Assembly: GCA_037043235.1 (NCBI GenBank)
Contig: JAWRVZ010000089.1
Coordinates: 930,001-994,000, forward strand
Direction: 5' to 3'
DNA length: 64,000 nucleotides
DNA from: Rhodeus uyekii
Lineage: Eukaryota; Chordata; Actinopteri; Cypriniformes; Acheilognathidae
A model generated the notes under the pieces. That model ran no database searches, was not told where the DNA came from, and worked only from the letters and a program-made list of their open reading frames with translations. The translations under genes were made by a program, and so were the position numbers. Positions 1 to 12,949 of the stretch are shown here, in pieces. Every line of letters begins with the position of its first letter. Position 1 is the first letter of the stretch.

Positions 1-3000
1 CCCCCCACACACACACACAAAAAGAACAAAATGGGAGAAAAAGACAAAAAGTCTGCAAAAAGGTGAATTGAGAGCAAAACTGTGGCAAAGTGTTACCGGG
101 CAACAGCAGCCAGAGGTTGGCATACCACCAGTGAAGCGCATCACACACACACACACACACACTGAGTCATAGCAGCCCACATGCTAACCCATTTCTACAT
201 CCAAAAAATGTGTTTTCAAAAACTTATTTTTCAGACTGTATTCAAGAGTTTGAGCCACGCAGACGTGCTGCAGTATCCAAAACACTAACCGTGACGAGGA
301 ATTGAGTCAGATAACATTTACATATTTCAGAAACAGAGGAATGGAGTCCCTTCCATGATTCAGAGTATCAGATCATATGAGAAAAGTGTCATTGCTTAGA
401 GGGTGCTCTTTTGTCAAATTGAAATATCAACTTTGTCTCAGATGTTTTTTTCTAATATTCCTTGGGAGAAAGAAAAAGAGGCACAAATGAGACAAAGGTT
501 GACAGATCAAAAAGTTCAGATCATTTCTTAGGGTGCGTTCACACATTCACAACATGTTTTGTTTAAACCATTCAAACCATTGCTCTGTTAATTGCCATCC
601 GAACAAGCGGACTGAGATCCACATTTACAGGGAGTCTCAGTCCACTTCCAAATAATTTCCAAAAAATAGACACCTGATGGGAGAACATAACAAATGAGAT
701 CTCTTTAAAATATTAGTTGTTTCTCCATGAGATAAATGGAGAGCAGATGTCAGCTGCTTCTCTTGTTTTTGCCACATGTGTCTCCTCTAGAATTTCATCT
801 CAACAATGTCTAAACGAATCTGAGATGAAGATTTATAACGGTACTGAATAGTACTTTTTGAAGTGAAAAAAGAAGAGTTTTTTAAAGAAAAATATCCATA
901 TTTAAAACTGTACAAACTATAATCACAGGCATCCAGCAAGTACTCTCTGTTGCCGAAAGTAATATAGTTACAGTATTTTGCTATAGTCAGAAATGTACTG
1001 TGAAATAATGCATGCTGGGTCATTTTCTTTCAAATTACCGTGAATCAACAGCAGAATGACGCTGACATCACAGTTTCTTATGGCTCTTGTTTTACTGTGA
1101 TTTCACATTACAATGTTGTCTTTAATCAAGCCACTGTAATAAATTGTAATTGTTTTGAAGTCACCATAATGGTGATAAAGAGCTTGGGATATTGGACCAA
1201 CCAAGTCAGCATTGTGACAAATAAAAAACATTAAAATTATGACAAGTGTCACAAATAGATCCAAAGCTGAAGAAGAGTTCAACATTCCAGAAACTTAGTA
1301 ATTTAATGAAGTAATCGGACAAGCAGCTGTCAATAGAAACTAATAATTAGCAGGTAACTATGACAAAGGAGAATATATGATTGAGAAAAACAAACTGAAT
1401 GTCCATGAAAATGTAAGAACCGTGACAACAAGCTACTATATGAAACCGTTGAGTCAAACAATTAGCACAAAAATGAAGATTTTGTTTTAGTATCATTTAG
1501 GCATGAAGATTGACCTTTATTTCAAATTCATAACTGTTTGTTGATTCACAATAGTTAAGCAAAAGCTGAGATTCATTTTTGAAAGATGTGACATCATCTT
1601 GTAAATACTGTATCACCTATGCACAGACATCAATACTTGACGTACAAAACAATGATAACACTCGACAAATAATAAAAACATAAAAACACAAACTGCTAAA
1701 AGCAAAAAGAAACCCCACACCATAATCTATTCATCCCGCACTGCATGCTGGGTACCTTCATAGTACATATGCTCTGTTGAAATACACTATGGTGTTGTTT
1801 GTTTACAGCAAATTGTGCTTTCCGATGCTGTAAATTCACAGAAAAAACAGTTTTAGTACAGTTAAACTGTCAAAGTAATGTAAAACTTTATAAACTACAA
1901 TAAAACATTTTAGTGTGAAATTATAGTTAATTCATATAGATATTTTTCTTGAAAAAAACAACCATTGCTTCACTTTAAAAGGCGTTTATTAACCGGAGTT
2001 GTAAAAAACTCAAGCTCTATTCAATCCCATTACAAAGCTGAGAAGAGACAGAAAATGATTTAATATAACTGATTGAGTTCGGCTGAAAGAAGAAAGTCAT
2101 ATACACTAAGGATGTTTTTTTTTCTTCTTACTGTCCCTTTAAGTAATTTCTCCTTATATAGAACGTTTTGGCATAAAGTGTTCTTTAAAATTGAGTCAAG
2201 AACCCTAGGGTTTTAGTGAATGAGCAATAAAATCCTTCACCTAATTCACATTCGAGTTTGAGATTCTGCATAGATCTCTTCTAAAACACAAGTCTGAAGT
2301 CAAACATATGTGAGATTACTAGGAGATTCGTCTTTTATTCTTCATTTAATCCCAGTCCAGTCCAGGAAGAAAAAAAACATCTGAACTCTCAAAGATGTTC
2401 CTTTCCTGCTGATAAGAACATGATAACATGCACAGTGTGTTTGGGCAAGCTTCATAATGAGCATCCTAAGAATCTGATCTGCTCTGTATATGATTTGTTA
2501 TTGCATTTGTGTACATTATGAGTGTGTGCGTGTCTTTATTTAGCAGTATGGGTGTATTATTGAAGTGCAGTATGCAGCAGAGATCTCTTACATAACACTG
2601 TCTCCTCAGGCAAGTGCACTTGCTCACACACACACACACACAGACTCCACAAGCATTCACATGCACGTGATAAATACACACACGCTCATGAGAAGAGAAA
2701 AGAAATATGCACTACTAAACTAATATGCACAAATGAAGATTTAATGCTGCTGCTTCTCAGATCGTTCTACTGAGAAATGGAAGCCAGTACAGATATTTGC
2801 ATATATTCATTCTGAATAAGCACATACTGTACGCTGTCCTCTTTTTGAACATGAGCGTAATTGCTGTTGTCATGGACACAGTCATACAGAGACGGGCCTC
2901 ACACGCCCTCTCATGTCAATAAACACACATGTGGTGCATCTTTTCACAGTCATTTCAATGTAAATAAACATGTTGGATTATGAACCACAAGAATGAAATG

Positions 3001-3179
3001 AAACTCCATGAATCATTGATCAGAGGATGGAATGAACATGCGCGAAACAATGTGAGCTAAATATAAAACACTGTTTATATTTACTGTTGCAGACTGTTGC
3101 AGAGAGGCACCTCAGGCTTAAACAATATATTGTGTCCGTGGAGCTTTATCTCTCTCTCATTTGTGTGTGTGTGTGTGTA

Positions 3180-3217
<38 letters not shown>

Positions 3218-3282
3218 CATTTTTTAATAAATTTTTTTATGAGTGCATTGTGAATTGAGGACAGTGTGCTTATATGTATACA

Positions 3283-3351
<69 letters not shown>

Positions 3352-4701
3352 ACATAAACCCACCTGAAACAATAAGCTGATAAATGATTAATCTTTTAAT
3401 TGTATGCTATTTTGTTTAAAATAAAAATAACAATACTGAACTATTTTAAAAGCTGAATTTTGTGAATTTAGCCATCACAACATAATTATAATAATCATTA
3501 TAATAATATTACACAATGACAAATGGAGAGTCATTTTGTGAAAAAGGATTGATATTTTTAATAACTTCAGTAGTTAATTTTAAATTGTCCTGCAGTGAAA
3601 ATTTTTTTTTGTATGTACAAATAATCCATGTGGTCCCTAAATTATTTAAGAAAAAAAAGCAATATGGTCAAAAAAAATATGGTCAAAAAATTATACATAA
3701 CTAATATTAATAGTCTATACTTTTGTTTTTCTAACATGAAAACAATTAAAAATCAATCTTCAAAAGAAGATTAACTAAATGTATAGTTTTTACCATTTTT
3801 GATCCCTTTTCTTCAGTAATTAATTTCTAAAATCAAAAAAAAAAATGCATAAAAACAAATAGGCAAAATGCTGCTTGAAATTGGACACACAAGACATGGC
3901 ATTACTACCCACATACACGTTTTTGCATATTGTGATCAGCAATGTCAATACAGAGTCACCATCTGCTCTGTCAACAGTGGTATTGACCTCTGACCTCTGG
4001 TATGGAAAGTTAATATCAGCATTTCATGAATACTCGCTGCGCCTTTATTTATTTTTTATCTGTCAAACTTCCTTCTTGCCCTTTCACAGCCTGTAAGGTC
4101 TCCACATGTGTGTGTATGTGTGTGATGGCGCAGGGCAGGGCAGGACAAGCAGTAGCAGTGTGAGGTCAGGATAACTGACCCACGTGTGAGAGTATGTGTG
4201 TGTGTGTGTTACACCCTCCAGCTGCTGAGACAGCTGCTAAGACTCCTTTTGAATCTACTAGAGACTCAAGAAAACACACACTAGACCAAACACACAAACA
4301 CTCAATCTCTCAATCTCACTCAAATGCACACATACAAATACACTCCCAAAAGAATTTGCAAACAAACAAAAAACATTTCCAACTTCTCACATGTCATTTT
4401 TGACAGATATTTCTCTGACTTTTGAGTTTGGTTATCATGGCTTCCCCATATTCAGTCATTTGCTCATTCTCATGTCATCTCAAACCTGTATGATTTACTT
4501 TCTTCCAGTCGTAAGGAGACGTAAAAAGTGTTTACGCTGCTCTTTTTATTCCATTTAATGAAAGCATCAATATATAAAAAGCTTTAAAAAGGACAAAGAA
4601 AGCCCCATGTGGTTCTGTTCGAGTTATTATTGTCTAAAGATTAAAGTGTAACTTCACCGATTTTCAACCTGCTTTGTATTGTTACAGCATCAGTAGTAAT
4701 A
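1..4701. other. gene-poor AT-rich flank, no supported gene
   Basis: I see no exon, RNA gene or complete transposon here. The stretch holds short CA/TG runs (about 143-162, 2626-2641), a long TG/TA tract described separately, and fragments that resemble dispersed cyprinid MITE sequence. Two examples are the 'gtgcgttcacac' segment near 533 and a piece around 890-960 that resembles the interior of the MITE at 60421-60870. The open frames here are short, have no recognisable domain, and often run through simple repeats. Confidence 0.6.
3165..3351. repeat. TG and TA microsatellites
   Basis: A compound tract: TG repeats (about 3165-3191), then TA repeats (about 3193-3217), a short unique spacer, then a long uninterrupted TG array (about 3289-3350). 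The minus-strand open frame rich in Thr-His across it is a by-product of the repeat. Confidence 0.95.
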
Positions 4702-6186
4702 TACAGCGGTGTGAAAAAGTGTTTGCCCCCTTACTGAATTCTTTTTTTTTTTTTTTGCATGTTTGTCATCCTTAAATGTTTCAGATCATCAAACAAATGT
4801 AAATATTAGTCAAAGATAACAAGTAAACACAAAATGCCTTTTTTAAATGAAGGTTGTTATTATTATTAAGAGAAAACTAAATCTAAACCTACATGCCCCT
4901 GTGTGAAAAAGTGTTTGCCCCCTAAACCTAATAACTGGTTGGGTCCCTTAGCAGCAAAAACTGCAATCAAGCGTTTGCAATAACTTTGCAACAAGCGTTT
5001 GCAATAAGCTGTGGAGATATTTTGGACCACTCATCTTTGCAGAATCGTTGTAATTCAGACACATTTCGGTCACAAACTGCCTTTTTAAGGTCATGTTACA
5101 GCATCTCAATAGAATTCAGATCAGGACTTTGACTAGGCCACTTTAAAATCTTCATTCTGTTTTTCTTCAGCCATTGAGAGGTGAACTTGCTGGTGTGTTT
5201 TGGATCATTGTCCTGCTGCAGAACCCAAGTTCGCTTCAGCTTGAGGTCACGAACAGATGGCTGGACATTCTCCTTCAGTATTTTTTGATAGACAGCAGAA
5301 TTCATCATTTCATTTGTTACAGCAAGTCTTCCAGGTCCTGAAGCAGCCAAACATAACCAGACCATCACACAACCACCACCATGTTTTACTGTTGGTAACT
5401 TTTGTCATGTCAGTCCAGTATTTTCCCAAAAGTCTTGGGGATCATCAAGATGTTTTCATGCAAAAATGAGACGAGCCTTAATATTCTTTTTGCTCAGCAG
5501 TGGTTTTCGTCTTGGAACTCTGCCATGCAGGCCATTTTTGCCTAGTCTCTTTCTCATGGTGGAGTCATGAACACTGACCTTAACTGAGGCAAGTGAGGCC
5601 TGCAGTTCTTTGGATGTTATTGGAGGGTCTTTTGTGACCTGTTGTTGCTGCACTCTTGGGGTCATTTTGGTCGGCCGGCCACTCCTGGGAAGGTTCACCA
5701 CTTTTCCATGTTTTCACCATTTGTAGATAATATCTCCAACTGTGGATAATAGCTCTCGCTGAAGTCCCAAAGCTTTAGAACCTTTTCCAAATTGATAGAT
5801 CTCAATTGCTTTCTATGTTCCTAAATTTCTTTGGATCTTGGCATGATGTCTAGCTTTTGAAGATCTTTTGGTTTACTTCACTTGATTGAGAATAGGTGTG
5901 GCAGTAATCCGGCCTGGGTGTGGCTAGAGAAATTGAACTCAGGTGTGATAAACCACAGTTATGTTTTAACAGGGGGGGAAACACTTTCACGCAGGGCCAT
6001 GAAGGTTTGGGGTTTGTTTTCTGTTAATAATAACAATCTTCATTTAAAAATTGCATTTTGTGTTTACTTGTGTTATCTTTGACTAATATTTCAATTAGTT
6101 TGATGACCTGAAACATTTAAATGTGCCGAACATGCAAAAAAATTAGACATCAGGAAGGGGGCAAACACTTTTTCCATCCCACTGTA
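4702..6186 (-). mobile_element. Tc1-like DNA transposon with IR/DR ends, inactive
   Basis: The element starts TACAGCGG and ends CACTGTA, so a TA dinucleotide flanks CAG...CTG ends, as expected for Tc1/mariner insertion. The ends are long inverted repeats of roughly 200 bp. Each contains two copies of a motif around 'gtgaaaaagtgtttg': outer copies near 4710 and 6160, inner copies near 4904 and 5975. This is the IR/DR arrangement known from fish Tc1 elements. Matching arms are also visible at about 4775-4860 and 6025-6115. The interior carries a minus-strand transposase remnant. The left outer copy is nearly intact, while the right inner copy has several changes. Superfamily assignment is secure; the exact family is not named here. 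Confidence 0.93.
5096..5701 (-). pseudogene. Tc1-type transposase remnant
   Basis: Two minus-strand open segments lie in the same reading frame. 5701-5456 holds the part of the DNA-binding region with a GRPTK motif, typical of Tc1 transposases between the two helix-turn-helix units. 5368-5096 holds part of the DDE catalytic domain, with the DNDPKH motif (second Asp) and SPDLNSIE (last acidic residue region). At least one stop codon separates the segments, and another TAA cuts the frame just after the SPDLNSIE motif, where Tc1 proteins normally continue. No full-length protein can be made, so this is a decayed transposase. The first catalytic Asp would fall in the interrupted region and was not identified. 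Confidence 0.88.
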
Positions 6187-6752
6187 TGTAAATGAACAAT
6201 ATTTACACATTCTCCGGGTCACCTGGCCCGAGAAATTCATGTTTACTTGTCAGCAAAAGTCTTTTGACAGCTTTAGTGAAAACTACAGATTATATTTTTG
6301 CTGCATTCTCTCAGTATTTATGATTCTTTTTAGCCTTTCAGATTCTTAGATCCTTCACTGGAAACCAAAAGTAACTCACTCCGGCTAAATATTTACTCTT
6401 TGAATTCTTGCACCCTGGGACAATATAAGGGTCTGCAGAGATGGGTCTGTGGTTTATGAACAGTGCCAACATACTATAGTTTTATGAGAAAATATTTACT
6501 GTTTGGTTGTATTTGCTGTAGTAGCATTTTATTCCTGTCACCATCAGCAAAATTTTAAGCTGGAAATCAAAATGTGTTTTACTTTAATTTTTTGTTGTTG
6601 AGTTATTGCTGTTATTGAACCCTGTTTTCGTGTTCGGAAACTACTGCTTTTAAAATAACTGAATATACACTTTTCTGAATTAACATATGAAAGTATTCAG
6701 ATTAGTATTGTGGTTGTCAAACATTAGTGGAACTATGGTTTGATATTTTGTT

Positions 6753-7015
6753 ATACACTATCGTTCAAAAGTTTAAAAATAAGTACTTTTATTTAGAAAG
6801 GATGCATTCAATTGATCATAAGAGAGAGTGAAGACATTTATGTTACGAAATATCAGTATTTCAAATAAGTGCTGTTCTTTTGATTATCAAAGAATCCTGT
6901 AAGCAAATATACATCAAATCACCATATTAGAATGATTTCAGAAGGATCATGTTACACTGAAGACTGAAGTAATGTTACTGAAAATTCAGGGTTGCATCAC
7001 ATGAATAAATGTTAC
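6753..7015 (+). repeat. dispersed MITE fragment (family also at 48.2-49.0 kb)
   Basis: Begins with 'cactatcgttcaaaagttt' and contains 'gaaggatcatgttacactg' followed by 'aagactgaagtaatg'. Related segments occur in this window at 14399-14515, 48198-48990 and 50575-50820. It is a non-coding interspersed repeat; no terminal duplication is clear at this copy. Confidence 0.75.
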
Positions 7016-8249
7016 CAATATGTAAATATATTAAATAGTTATAATATTGTTATACATTACTGTTGTTACCGTACTTGTTTTGAATAAACTTACCAACCCA
7101 TAATGCATATTTTTGACTTGTGACTGAATACATTTTGGGGTCACTGTGTGGCATTTAAACTTGTTATTTCAGCTAAAATTGTGCTGAAATAACAAGTCAG
7201 TGGTTGACTCTGAGGAATGTGACAGTATATTGAATCACCAGAGATGAGAGTATCTCTCACAGAGCCTATGAAGGAATGATCTGAGTGTTCAGAGAGCTTA
7301 GGGGTTGTCTGAAAACTCACCACCATAGTTGAATACTTAGAGCTAGGGGTTTGTTGAAATACTTAATCTTCAAAGCACAGTTCACACTCAAAAATTAAAT
7401 TCTGTCATAATTTACTCCTGCACGTCGCTCCAAGTGACTTTCTTCTATGAAGTACAAGAAAAAATACTTTGCCTTTTCCCCCATAGAATAAAAGTCAATG
7501 CAGTTCAAAGTTCAGATCTTATTAAAGTTTTTCTTTTATTTTCCACATGTTTTTTAGACTCAGGCCCAGCTTTATTTATGAATTTCTTTGCATTATATAA
7601 CAAAATAGCAATACACAATTCTTCATATCAACTATAGACATGTTCCACTATTGTGTGACAACTACAAAGTGTCCAAACACTGTAACTTAATTTAGAATAG
7701 TAAATTAAAACTAGATAGAGGAAGTTTATGATATAAACTTCAGTTGGCTTGAGAAAGCCTAGCCTGAAAGTTAAATTTATTTGTAAAAGCTTAAAAAGTT
7801 TTGAAAGTTTACAGATGGATAGATGGAAAGAATTAGATCTTGAGCATATATACTCTTGTTAGTTATTGCCTTGCGTTGTTTCTAGGCAGTTACTAAGGTG
7901 TCGTTATGTTCTTTGATCATAATTTAATCTTTAATCAATTGATGATCAATTTTGCTAGCAAGATTTAATGTTAATTATCTTGTTGCTAGCAAGATTTAGT
8001 ATGAATTCTGAAGTCATTAGCAACATTTAACATAAATAAGCATGTTGCTGGCAAGAATTTGCTGAATTAGCATATTGTTAGCAAGATTTATCGTTAATTA
8101 GCTTAAAAAGTTTTGAGAGTTTAAACTTAAAAATAAGTTATAATTATGCTTTTTGATCCCCAAAGTGTTGGAAAATTGTAATTAGTTTAAAAAAATGTTT
8201 ACGGTTTAATTACATCCTTGGCTTTTAACGGTCAGTTTTCACTAATGCG

Positions 8250-8379
8250 AAAAATACTTTGTTTAATTTCTATTTTAAAGCTGTAATTAAGCATTATTAG
8301 TATAGGCTAATCACTTTCAAAAGAGACTGCAGTTACACTGCATGTATATGTAGCCTTTTATATATACTAAATAGATGTG

Positions 8380-8411
<32 letters not shown>

Positions 8412-8423
8412 ATATGTATAGAG

Positions 8424-8461
<38 letters not shown>

Positions 8462-8601
8462 GATACTGTGAATAATACTTTGTTTTATTTCTATTTTAAA
8501 GCTGTAATTAAGCATTATTAATATAGGCTAATCACTTTCAAAAGAGACTGCAGTTACACCACAGTTACACTATATGTAGCCTTTTATATATACGAAATAG
8601 A

Positions 8602-8662
<61 letters not shown>

Positions 8663-8815
8663 GGTACTGTGATACTGTGAATAATACTTTGTTTTATTTC
8701 TATTTTAAAGATGTAATTAAGCATTATTTATGTAGTCTTACCACTTTCAAAACAGACAGCAGTTACACTGAATGTATATGGAGCCCTTTATATTTACAAT
8801 ATAAATGTAGATAGA
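8250..8815. repeat. three tandem ~210-bp units, each ending in AT microsatellite
   Basis: Copies start near 8250, 8461 and 8671. Each begins with a variant of 'aatactttgttttatttc', continues through 'aattaagcattatt' and a segment around 'gactgcagttaca' (varied in the third copy). The first two run on into an AT/TG microsatellite of different length. The third copy is the most diverged and has lost the AT array. Confidence 0.85.
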
Positions 8816-8944
8816 TATGCATGTATGTGTGTGAATAGATTTAGGCGCTATAAATAAACGTAGGCGCTTAGGCGTGGACGCGCGAATGCGGGAAGACGCG
8901 CGTATATGGAGCCTCTAATACATACTTTTTAGATGTATATGTAA

Positions 8945-9275
8945 ATCCTTCCTTCATGGGAAACAAACTTAAATATTAGTATTTTTAAAATAATTCCTGC
9001 TAAAGTACAATGAGGAGAGTAATGCAGTTTTTTCTAATCTCAAGCAGTTTTCAGATTGACTCGATCTGCCATGTCAGACTTCAGTTCAACACGGCAATTA
9101 TAGCAGATAAAGGAATCAACGCAATGTAATATTTGTATAAAGCCTTCCTCCATGGGAAACAAAATAACTTAAATATTAGTATTTTTTAAATAATTCCTGC
9201 TCATGTAATGCAGCAGAGTAATGCAGCTTTTTTTTAATCTCAAGCAGTTTACAGTTTGAATCGATCTGCCATGTT
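8945..9275 (+). repeat. two diverged tandem copies of a ~135-bp segment
   Basis: The segment beginning 'ccttccttcatgggaaaca' near 8946 recurs near 9140 ('ccttcctccatgggaaaca'). Both continue through 'taaatattagtattttt', 'aataattcctgct' and 'atctcaagcagttt' to 'tcgatctgccatg'. A second pair around 'gctataaataaacgtagg' occurs at about 8848 and 9574. The region is therefore an internally duplicated repeat. Confidence 0.8.
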
Positions 9276-10470
9276 TTTTGCATCCTTTAAAAATCTTATT
9301 TCATTTACTGTTTAAGTGTTCACAAAACATCGATCTATCAGCGAATCTGCTCAGGAAGCGCGTTTGAACTCGAGAACAGGAGTCAGACTTTAGTTAAAAG
9401 CAGATAAAAGAATTAACACAATGTAACTATATACTCAAGAATTAGTTATAAATAACTTTGACTGTTAGACGCTGCATTTGAAGAGAGTCAGCGCGCGCTG
9501 CTCAGGGAAGCCTTTTCCAATGTATATTGACTCACGAGCGAGAGTCAGAATTCGGCAATAAAGTACATAAATGAGCGCTATAAATAAACGTAGGTGCTTA
9601 GACGGTTATGCTTTGGCGCGAGTCCAGGAGGACGCGCGTTTAAACTTCACTTACCTTCCCCATAGTAATGTACTCCGTCGCCATGTAAAGACGAATGAGA
9701 GTCAGAATTCGGCCATATAAGTGCATAAATCTTCAAGGAAACACGCTGCAGCGGTTACTTGATAATCGGAAACAATTTCCGTTTGATCATAAACTCTCTC
9801 ACATAAATCTATTTTAGGAGATTATGATCTCTCTCTCCAGCAGTAATGGCGTCTTTGAAAAGCTTTGAGGCTTTGAATTGCAGCGCTCTGATTCGTTCAA
9901 ACTTCAGTGCTCTCACTGACACGGGTGTAATTTTGTGATATTATGAATGTAAAATAGAGAGATTTAACTTACTAATTAAAGTAAAAAATCGATTGTAGAC
10001 CTGCAAGTTTTTTTTCAGGATTTAAAAAAATAAAATGCATGCCCATTGGAATGGACATGTTCACACATACTGTATTGAAATGTATTATATATCAGGTGTA
10101 ATGTTGTGATGTTACCAACAGATGGAGTGGACGCTCTATCTAAAATTCAGTTTTCACTTCATTAGTGAAAGTCTATGGAGATTTTATGACTTTAATCTTC
10201 AGTTTTATCAAAAATCATAAGTCTGATCAGTCTGAAAAGGGATAGCAACTCAAGTCAGAACAGGTCTGAAGTCTGAGCAGAGTTTAGTGGTTGTAGCTTT
10301 AAAGCTCTAGGAGGAGATGCATTGAGAATTTTAGGTAAGAAGAATAATAATAATAATAATAAGTTTAGATACAATATCACTAAGTTGGCTTTCTCAAGCC
10401 AACTTAATTAAAGTTTTAATTCTACAAGAATAGGCAATATAATAGTTCACATCACTATTATACCAACATG

Positions 10471-10472
<2 letters not shown>

Positions 10473-10517
<45 letters not shown>

Positions 10518-10816
10518 AACAATTTAATAATAATCGTATTTTTTTTACTTTTTTTCCAGCAGATGAATAATAAAAACAAATCAGAATTTTTTTTTCTGTT
10601 TTTTTTTTAGAATTTGGGCAATTAAAGTGACAGATGACAAAATTGCATTTCAAAAAAATCGCTTACAGTAAACAGAATGTCTGTTGATGTGGATGCAAAT
10701 ATAGTTATCATTATAGATATCCTTCTTGGTGTGAATAGGCCTTAATAATGTTGAACCAATTTAAAAATGATGACATGTAAATTGAAAAAATGTCTTTGTA
10801 TTTGGCCTCTAAATAT

Positions 10817-10852
<36 letters not shown>
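10473..10852. repeat. two AT microsatellites
   Basis: (AT)n arrays at about 10473-10515 and 10819-10852, with ordinary AT-rich sequence between them. Short open frames rich in Tyr-Ile here are artefacts of the repeats. Confidence 0.95.
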
Positions 10853-10856
<4 letters not shown>

Positions 10857-11201
10857 TTATATCCAAAACACAAATCACAAATTTTCATATCCTCTTAAAA
10901 ATAAAGGTTCTACAATGAGGCTTTCACAACAAAGACTTAGAAGAACCATTCCCAAAGAACCTTTCAACGAACATTTTCTCTTAGTGTGAAATACATTTAT
11001 TTACTTTTCCACTATAAAGAACTTTATGTAGAATGGTAACGTTTCATGTATGGAAGAACGTATAAAGAACCTTTATGAAAGTAATAATGTAATCTTAATG
11101 TAATGAACATAGTATAACAATAATGTGCAGGTGTTTAGTTGATAATAACCTTCTCTTTATCTCCACCCCCCCCCCCCCCCCCCCCATCCTCCTGCTCCCA
11201 G

Positions 11202-11320
11202 TAGCCAACCTCACCTTGACTCCTTACTGTAAGATACGCTCCTCTCAGAGTAACACTTACAAACGCCTGGCCCTCCCTCACACGTTTACAGGAGATGAGG
11301 AGGATTGTTCTGCGGATCCG
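11202..11320 (+). CDS. unassigned candidate coding exon
   Basis: A strong polypyrimidine tract, including a poly-C run (about 11165-11186), precedes an AG at 11200-11201. The segment stays open in one frame for about 40 codons and then meets a GTGAGC donor at about 11321. The predicted peptide is mixed and non-repetitive (it contains TPYCKIRSSQSNTYK and TGDEEDCSAD), with coding-like codon use. I do not recognise the protein, and no partner exons were found nearby. It could be an internal exon of a gene whose other exons lie outside the window or in its repeat-rich left part, or a chance frame. The downstream open frame at 11402-11713 has no recognisable features and is not included. Confidence 0.25.
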
Positions 11321-12211
11321 GTGAGCTCACTGAAGCCCCACCAGTGGTAACACAGATAATGGCCTAGAATCATACTTTGGGAAAGTAGGCCGCTGACAGG
11401 CTTGCGCTTGTTCCCGGACCCCAGAGGTACGAGGGGAGGGACTCATTCAGGTCACAGCTGTGCTAGAGTCTCTCACTCTTTCTTTATCTCTCACTCTTTC
11501 CTTCAAAACCGTTCACTCCTGCCCTCTTCTCGTCTTGACCCTCACATTCGGGAAGACACTCACAAAGGTTTGCCTTCAAGTGTGAAGCACTACTGTGTGG
11601 GAGAAACCATCGGATCACTAGCACAGGGTTTCACCTCCACATGCGGAGGAACACCGAGCGCGGCATCTAAAAAAACTGATTTCAAAACATTATTCATTTT
11701 TGAAGGGTTTTAGGTCTAAATGAATGTAGTTGTTTCCAGTTTGATTTCACGTGTCAATATGTATGTTTACAAGTCAGGAATCCAATCAGAGCGATAATGA
11801 TCTTGTCTTCTAAATGCGGCCAGAATTATACTTTTTACAACCTTTGATTTTCTGTATTATTATTATTTTACACACTTAAGGACACCTTGAATTAATTTAG
11901 GTTACGTTCATTTAGGTTAACTTGCCATCGGTCGCAAACTCTTTGTAACGCAGGAAACACATTAACGGCATGTTTGAAATACACTGACCAAATATTTTAA
12001 TAAAGTCTGACTTTGTAAACAGAATGTTTTTAGCCGTCGGCCTTGTGTCAACCAAAGCACTTTTAGCCAGCTAAAAACTTCGGTTGAGATGATTTGCTTG
12101 CTCGGAATATCCGTGGAAGTGCATCTCAGATAAAGATAGTTTGTTTTCGTATTATTTCTATATAAAAATGTTGATACAATATAAAGTATTTGGTCTGGTT
12201 CTTGTTTACAA

Positions 12212-12542
12212 TACAGTGATCCCTCATTTATTGCGGTTAATGTGGACCGGAAACCCCCGCGATAGGTGAAAAGTCCAATCCACTCACGGGATACATCCAC
12301 TCGTGCTCTCATTCATCGATCTTGCGCCGGGAACCAATCACGTGTCTGGTCTGAGTGCCTGTGGGTGTGTACAAAGCCTCTGAGAGAGTTTCTCTCTTTG
12401 TCTGACATCCTCGCATCACGATGAAGCAACGCTGCTTTCCGCAATATGGCTGCCTTTTTATTTTCCGATGAAAATTTTTGAAAAATCTGCGATGCACTGA
12501 GGCCGTGAAACTTGAACCGCGAAGTGGCGGGGGATTGCTGTA
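12212..12542 (+). mobile_element. Tigger/pogo-like MITE, copy A
   Basis: Starts TACAGTGATCCCTCATTTAT and ends GGCGGGGGATTGCTGTA, i.e. TA-flanked CAGTGATCCC...GGGATTGCTG ends. This matches the Tigger/pogo type seen across vertebrates. The core shares 'gggaaccaatcacgtgtct' and 'acaaagcctctgagagagtt' with the copies at 18772 and 55507. It is nonautonomous; the minus-strand open frames across it are not genes. Confidence 0.9.
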
Positions 12543-12949
12543 ACTTTGTTCCATTATTATGCTAGTTGTTTTCCTTTGTTGACAATGTACAAGCAGAATG
12601 TGGTGAATTGTATTTGTTCCACTCCTTCTCCACTGTGATTGGACACAGTGTAAGAAGTGAAGGTAAAAAGTGACAATGATGAGCATAACGTTTAAACCCA
12701 AAGTTGAACATTCTTCAACTCTCGGTAACCGGTACAAAACGTAGACACTCAACGCCTCGTCATGTTGTGTGGCCGTTATAAAAACGCAGTGCTCCCATTG
12801 AAAACAATTGGAAAAATACGTTAACCTTGGGAAAAAACCTTTGGTGGACACAGCCTTACTGTTAGCAAAATGGTGAATTAATCATCATTGGCCACAAGTT
12901 TCTGCCACTATTGCATACATTTCAACAGTTCAATTAACTTTAACTAAAT

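Larger units (their letters stand above)
7733..10412. mobile_element. complex repeat block bounded by related hairpin motifs
   Basis: At the left edge 'agttggcttgagaaagcc' appears at about 7743. At the right edge, about 10383-10408, a near-perfect hairpin 'aagttggctttctcaagcc'/'aactt' carries the same motif in inverted orientation. In between are a short-period AT-rich tandem repeat (about 7955-8100, units around 'gctagcaagattta'), a three-fold 210-bp duplication, a further duplicated segment and GC-richer stretches (8850-8900, 9480-9640). This may be one nonautonomous element with inverted ends, or several nested ones. No transposase-like frame was seen. The superfamily is unknown. Confidence 0.4.

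Noticed and set aside
3157..3372. Thr-His repeat protein
   Set aside because: Translation of a TG/CA microsatellite.
12309..12851. 180-codon minus-strand open frame
   Set aside because: It runs through Tigger copy A and non-coding flank, and the peptide has no domain or protein-like composition.
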